Part shown: positions 25,549 through 28,926 of the stretch, piece after piece | Position numbering within the stretch: position 1 is the stretch's first letter | Layout of the letters: each line of letters opens with the position of its first letter | NCBI GenBank assembly: GCA_937902315.1 | Contig: CALGUG010000062.1 | Location: 1-28,926 of the forward strand | DNA length: 28,926 nucleotides | Source: an uncultured Chloroflexales bacterium | GTDB taxonomy: Bacteria; Chloroflexota; Chloroflexia; Chloroflexales; Chloroflexaceae | Direction: 5' to 3' | Translations under genes and position numbers: made by a program | The notes under the pieces: model-generated | Seen by the model: only the letters and a program-made list of their open reading frames with translations | What the model was told of the DNA's origin: nothing | The model's database searches: none

Positions 25549-25700
25549 CAGCGTTCGCTGTGCAACAGCGAAAGACAGCGCTTGCGCTTGGCAGGTCGCA
25601 GCCTAAGCAGCGCAACGAGAGCTCGTTTGGGAGGGCGGGATGTTGGTAGCCGTAGGCGGACGCGGTGAGGGCCGAATGAGAGCTAGCAGCCTCGCCGCCA
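25549..25700 (-). repeat. Compound family D plus A repeat, reverse A
   Basis: The hairpin ttcgctg/cagcgaa (25554-25560 / 25566-25572) and the sequence cttggcaggtcgcagc match the D unit of 11014-11140. The A core ggcgggatgttggtagccgt begins at 25634. The D-then-A order repeats that at 11.0-11.2 kb. Confidence 0.65.
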
Positions 25701-25715
25701 AAAAAGATACGCGAG

Positions 25716-25752
25716 CAGAGAAAAGCCGCCTGCCCTGAGAGCAGACGGCTTT
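25716..25752 (-). terminator. Terminator of the cytokinin dehydrogenase-like gene
   Basis: On the minus strand aaagccgtctgc pairs with gcaggcggcttt (plus-strand arms 25741-25752 and 25722-25733), with one G-U pair and an ending of ttctc. It lies 19 bases past the stop. Confidence 0.8.
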
Positions 25753-25770
25753 GCTTTGCCTTCGATCGAA

Positions 25771-27225
25771 TTAGGAGAAGATGCCTTGACCCGGCGTCAA
25801 GACCCGATCGGGATCGTACTTGTTCTTGGCGGCGACCACCAGCGGCCAAACCGGGCCGTAGTGCAACTGCCAGTCAGCCGACGTGAAGGGGATCGCGCCG
25901 ATAACGTAGCGGTTGCCACCCAGATCGCGCAGAGTTTCATAGAACTGGCGGTTTTGCTGCACCATATCCAAGGCCGCTTCGTGCGAAGGAGCGGTGCGCA
26001 AAATGTCGAACAAGAAGACGATCGGCTCGTCGGGCACGCGGAAGAACGGGCAGTTGAGCTTGCTGGTCTTGATCGGGTAGAGCAAGATCGGTCCTTGGCC
26101 CGTGTCTGCCAGCGTGAGGTTGGCCAGCAGGTCGCTGAGGTATTGGACAACCTTGCTAGAAGGAATGAAGACGTCGTACCACGGGTGCGGCAGATACCAA
26201 GCTCCGACCGATTTGAGGAACTCGACGGTGGGTGCGAGGCGGTTGACGAACTCGTAGTAGCTCTTGTCTTCGATCACAGCCGTGGCCGGATCGTAGTTCA
26301 GGTCAGCCAACAAGGCCGCGTTGTTCGGCGGATTGCTGGGATTGTAGTAGACGGTCGCTTCGAGCATGAACTGCCAGCCGCCCGACTCGTCAGCGACGAC
26401 TTGGCCTTCGACATAGTTGAAGCGATTCTGATTGATCAGCAGCTTTTGATCGTTGGTAAAGGTGGTCAGGTCGTTGTAATAGAGCATAAAGACACGCGCT
26501 TTTTGCTTCGCCTCGACCAAGCGAACGCGAGCGCGGGTGATAATGCCATATTGTCCTTGGCCTGCCAAGACCGAATAAAACAGATCTGCTTTTTTCGTTG
26601 GAGAACAGGTGACCTTTTTACCTTCGCCCGTTACTACATGCAGTTCAAGCACATTGTCGACCTGCAACCCTTGTTGGTGGGTTGCACCGCTAATTCCACC
26701 GACCGTTAGGGTTCCACCGACCGAAAGATCGATGTAGTCGGTCATAACTGGCGGTGTCAGATTTTTCTTGAGACTTTCGAGTAGTAGATCATGCCAAACG
26801 ACGCCAGCCTCTACATCGGCATAGTTGTTTTTGATCGAGATGATGCGGTTGAGGCCGCTCATATCGATTACAATGCCGTTTTCGACTTGGGGCTGGCCGT
26901 AGGTGGAGTGGCCTTGGCCGCGGCCCGCAACCTTGAGGTTGTGGCGGCGCGCAAAGCGAATCACCTTGGCAATATCATTTTCTGATGCTGGTTTGAGGAC
27001 TGCAACCGGTACTTTGGAAATGATGTGACCATAGTCATCTGCAGCAGCGTTTCGGTGAGCCGAGTCAGTGTAAAGGACTCCTTGAAGACCTGGGATGCTA
27101 ATTGTGTGACTGGGCGCTGCTTCAGCTTCGGTTACCCATGTGCGATTGATTGGGTCGAAACCAACGATGATTGCACCAGCTGCAATGCCTTTAAGAAATG
27201 AGCGTCGTGAGATAGGTGAACTCAC
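25771..27225 (-). CDS. Tat-exported FAD-linked oxidase, cytokinin dehydrogenase-like
   Basis: This 484-residue flavoprotein has a twin-arginine signal (SRRSFLKG, then a hydrophobic core, cut likely near EAEAAPS, residues 1-38). An FAD_binding_4 domain follows (about 70-235). The C-terminal half resembles the cytokinin-binding domain and ends KYDPDRVLTPGQGIF. Residues that define plant cytokinin dehydrogenases align well: H106 in GQGHSTYGQ (covalent FAD site), D163 in MTDYIDLSVGGTL (catalytic Asp) and E289 in QFMLEATVYY. The reaction would be oxidative loss of an N6 side chain of adenines, but other amine or alcohol oxidases share the fold. The start is GTG 27225, with GGAGG 7 bases upstream. 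The gene stands alone. Confidence 0.87.
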   Translation of the reverse strand: MSSPISRRSFLKGIAAGAIIVGFDPINRTWVTEAEAAPSHTISIPGLQGVLYTDSAHRNAAADDYGHIISKVPVAVLKPASENDIAKVIRFARRHNLKVAGRGQGHSTYGQPQVENGIVIDMSGLNRIISIKNNYADVEAGVVWHDLLLESLKKNLTPPVMTDYIDLSVGGTLTVGGISGATHQQGLQVDNVLELHVVTGEGKKVTCSPTKKADLFYSVLAGQGQYGIITRARVRLVEAKQKARVFMLYYNDLTTFTNDQKLLINQNRFNYVEGQVVADESGGWQFMLEATVYYNPSNPPNNAALLADLNYDPATAVIEDKSYYEFVNRLAPTVEFLKSVGAWYLPHPWYDVFIPSSKVVQYLSDLLANLTLADTGQGPILLYPIKTSKLNCPFFRVPDEPIVFLFDILRTAPSHEAALDMVQQNRQFYETLRDLGGNRYVIGAIPFTSADWQLHYGPVWPLVVAAKNKYDPDRVLTPGQGIFS

Positions 27226-27427
27226 AATAGGCCTCCAATAGAAAGATGCAACACAGAAAGCGAAATGGAGGTAGATACACTGAACGAACGAGCTAAGTGA
27301 TTGACGTGTGATCAGGTGTTACATAGGCGATAGCTACTCCAAGGCTAGGCAAAAAGGGTCACGAGGTTTTCGTTCGTGCTGTGAAGGCCTGCTGGAAGGC
27401 TTGCCACAGTACAAACTCCTCGGAGGA

Positions 27428-28093
27428 TTAGGCTTTGCTGATGCGGCGTCCAGTCATTGAGAGCGCGGTTGCGAGCGCTTCTTGGAGATCTGCACGCGTT
27501 GTTATGTTTTCGAGCTCGATACCCAAGCTGACAAGCACTTGGGCGACCTCGGGCCCGATACCACAGATGATGACGTGCGCGCCCAAAAGGTGAGTCGCTT
27601 TTGAGGCTGCAATCAGCGCATTGGCGACTTGGCTATCGATAGTGTAAGCGCCAGTGACATCTAAAATGACCACTTTTGCGCGGCTGCTTGCGACTCGTTC
27701 GAGCAAGACACCTATGGTGTGATTGGCTCGACTGCTATCTAAGGCACCGATGATGGGCAGCAGCAGGACGCCGTCATAAATATTTAAAACGGGACTAGAA
27801 AGCTCTTGAATTCGTGCTAACAGAACTTCTTGTGTTGCGTACGCTTCACGCAGCTCCTGTAGTCGATCTTCAATCTCTTGGCGTTGTGTGATATCACGCT
27901 GTTTAGAAAGATAGAGCTCTCGTGCGACGCGATTGACCATGTTTGCAAGCACGCCTAACTCGTCGCGCCGATCGATAAATTCAGCTTCGACCTGCTCTCC
28001 TCGAATGATGCGTCGTAGCCGACTGCCGATCGATTGAAGGAGCCGTTTATCTTCTAAACTCAGCCGTGGAGCTTCTGACGAATCTCCTGACAC
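27428..28093 (-). CDS. RsbR-like STAS-domain protein
   Basis: This 221-residue cytoplasmic protein has a C-terminal STAS domain (about 100-215), recognised from SSPVLNIYDGVLLLPIIGAL, VVILDVTGAYTIDSQVAN and ATHLLGAHVIICGIGPEVA. This is the arrangement of RsbR stressosome subunits. The N-terminal half is helical: a HAMP-like segment (about 20-60, RRDELGVLANMVNRVARELY) and a coiled coil (about 60-95). There is no globin sensor domain. The threonine in DVTG matches the family's phosphorylation site. The start is GTG 28093 with AAGG 8 bases upstream. It follows the V4R-like gene by 19 bases, so that protein may be its sensor partner. Confidence 0.88.
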   Translation of the reverse strand: MSGDSSEAPRLSLEDKRLLQSIGSRLRRIIRGEQVEAEFIDRRDELGVLANMVNRVARELYLSKQRDITQRQEIEDRLQELREAYATQEVLLARIQELSSPVLNIYDGVLLLPIIGALDSSRANHTIGVLLERVASSRAKVVILDVTGAYTIDSQVANALIAASKATHLLGAHVIICGIGPEVAQVLVSLGIELENITTRADLQEALATALSMTGRRISKA

Positions 28094-28112
28094 AGTAGCT
28101 ACCTTCTTATGC

Positions 28113-28691
28113 TTATAAGCTATTCAATGGCTTCCAAGTGACCTCAAATGTGCAACACGAGTCGCCGCGACGCATACAGGTAACGTGTTTAATCTGCACA
28201 TCTTGAGCATCGAAGGCTTCCATTGAACCCTGAAGCGCTCCCTGCTCGTACAAGCAGTTGTAAGGTTGGTGCGCTTCAACGATCGCGAAATAGGGCCTGG
28301 GAATGCTCGATGTCCACCAACCACTATCCCCTCGCGTGACCTGCTTCCAAACCTGTGGTAAGGTCAAGATTACGTCTTCAGGAGTATGGATATTTAGATC
28401 CTTGAATTGAGCACGAAGCGAATAGTAAATATTTTTACCGATATCCATTACCAGGGTCGGATCTTTTTCTTCGAGCTCTGTCAAAATTGTTTCAAGATTT
28501 TGACCAAGGTACCAAGAATATCCATCGAGTTGTTCCAACATCTCTAGAGTCTCTTGCGAGCAGTACTCACTGGCCACAAGGCTAATAAGCGACAGGATGA
28601 AACCTTGACTAAGTGGAGGGCCGTCTGGACCGACTTCATCAGGGTCATAGACTGTCAGGTCAAAAGGCGCCCGCGGTTTAAAACGGTACAT
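28113..28691 (-). CDS. V4R-like sensory domain protein
   Basis: This is a 192-residue soluble protein. The C-terminal 100 residues resemble the V4R (4-vinyl reductase) small-molecule-binding fold: EAHQPYNCLYEQGALQGSME, then a Cys-rich ending CMRRGDSCCTFEVTW that is its characteristic last strand. The N-terminal part is mostly helical (about 27-110) and includes EMLEQLDGYSWYLGQN. The start ATG 28691 has AGGA 7 bases upstream. It is the first gene of a two-gene unit with the STAS protein, so a sensing role for the regulator is inferred from context. The ligand is unknown. The call rests on the C-terminal motif. Confidence 0.68.
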   Translation of the reverse strand: MYRFKPRAPFDLTVYDPDEVGPDGPPLSQGFILSLISLVASEYCSQETLEMLEQLDGYSWYLGQNLETILTELEEKDPTLVMDIGKNIYYSLRAQFKDLNIHTPEDVILTLPQVWKQVTRGDSGWWTSSIPRPYFAIVEAHQPYNCLYEQGALQGSMEAFDAQDVQIKHVTCMRRGDSCCTFEVTWKPLNSL

Positions 28692-28729
28692 ATAGAGATC
28701 CTGTAGATTATTTTACCAGCTGCTCTTTC

Positions 28730-28735
28730 ATTATA
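28730..28735 (-). promoter_or_regulatory. Candidate -10 box of the V4R-STAS unit
   Basis: The minus strand reads TATAAT 39 bases before the start codon, within an AT-rich tract. No good -35 hexamer is seen at 16-18 bases, so only the -10 is supported. Confidence 0.3.
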
Positions 28736-28871
28736 TAATTAATTTTCTGGTATTTGTTGTTTGTAACTTAGGAAATTGCTCCTAACTTTGATTTAGTACC
28801 TTATAAAGCATAAATATTATTTTCGGTTAGTTTTTTATTTTATAGTTATTGTATTGGCTGGTTTCAATCTA

Positions 28872-28926
28872 ATACCAAATTCGGTAGTATACTGAAGACA
28901 TGAAAACAATCGCTTTGGCAGACCAC
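28872..28926 (+). other. Family C end sequence followed by a possible gene start
   Basis: ATACCAAATTCGG (28872-28884) matches the family C terminus. TATACT (28888-28893) is followed by ATG at 28900, which begins MKTIALADH and runs off the window. Either a C element or a new gene begins here. Confidence 0.3.

Noticed and set aside
25242..25700. Possible CRISPR array from clustered repeats
   Set aside because: The repeat units differ in type, orientation and spacing; there are no uniform spacers and no cas genes.
25756..26709. 317-residue open frame on the plus strand
   Set aside because: It is antisense to the cytokinin dehydrogenase-like gene, which has a signal peptide, cofactor motif and ribosome site. 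The frame shows no recognisable motif.

Overview
The window (about 28.9 kb, moderate GC, strong Shine-Dalgarno sequences, sigma-70-like promoters) is a stretch of bacterial chromosome with ordinary metabolic genes and unusually repeat-rich intergenic DNA. A fused aldolase/dehydrogenase of the RhaEW (YuxG) type, an RsbR-like STAS protein next to a V4R-like protein, and GC-rich hairpin repeats between genes together suggest a filamentous Chloroflexota-type organism. That placement is an inference from gene content; no rRNA or other phylogenetic marker is present.

Layout. 0.2-3.5 kb, minus strand: an ABC exporter pair, an ATPase followed by a 753-residue permease that fuses two ABC-2 modules to a SpoIIM-like domain. 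3.9-4.7 kb: an unrecognised multi-pass membrane protein with its own promoter and terminator. 5.4-6.0 kb, minus: a Nudix hydrolase. 6.4-8.6 kb: glycogen debranching enzyme glgX behind a structured leader. 9.2-9.5 kb: a stand-alone receiver-domain response regulator preceded by palindromic sites. 9.7-10.4 kb, minus: a secreted protein made of two Ig-like repeats. 11.3-13.2 kb, minus: a heparinase II/III-like protein without a signal peptide. 13.6-16.5 kb: lutABC for L-lactate oxidation. 16.8-21.7 kb: a rhamnose-type sugar ABC importer (ATPase, two permeases, lipoprotein binding protein). 22.1-25.1 kb: a bifunctional aldolase/short-chain dehydrogenase and a TIM-barrel isomerase/epimerase. 25.8-27.2 kb, minus: a Tat-exported cytokinin dehydrogenase-like flavoprotein. 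27.4-28.7 kb, minus: a V4R-like protein followed by an RsbR-like STAS protein.

The genes from 13.6 to 25.1 kb read as one pathway: import of a 6-deoxyhexose (probably L-rhamnose), cleavage of its ketose-1-phosphate to DHAP and L-lactaldehyde, oxidation of lactaldehyde to L-lactate, then oxidation of L-lactate to pyruvate by LutABC. A kinase is not in the window; the isomerase could be the TIM-barrel protein.

Many of the longer intergenic gaps carry copies of interspersed repeats: family A (core GCGTCCGCCTACGGCTA, eight copies), family B (a GC-rich hairpin, four copies), MITE-like family C (ends resembling ATACCAAATTCG) and family D (tandem hairpins next to A). I found no CRISPR array, tRNA, rRNA, transposase or integrase gene.
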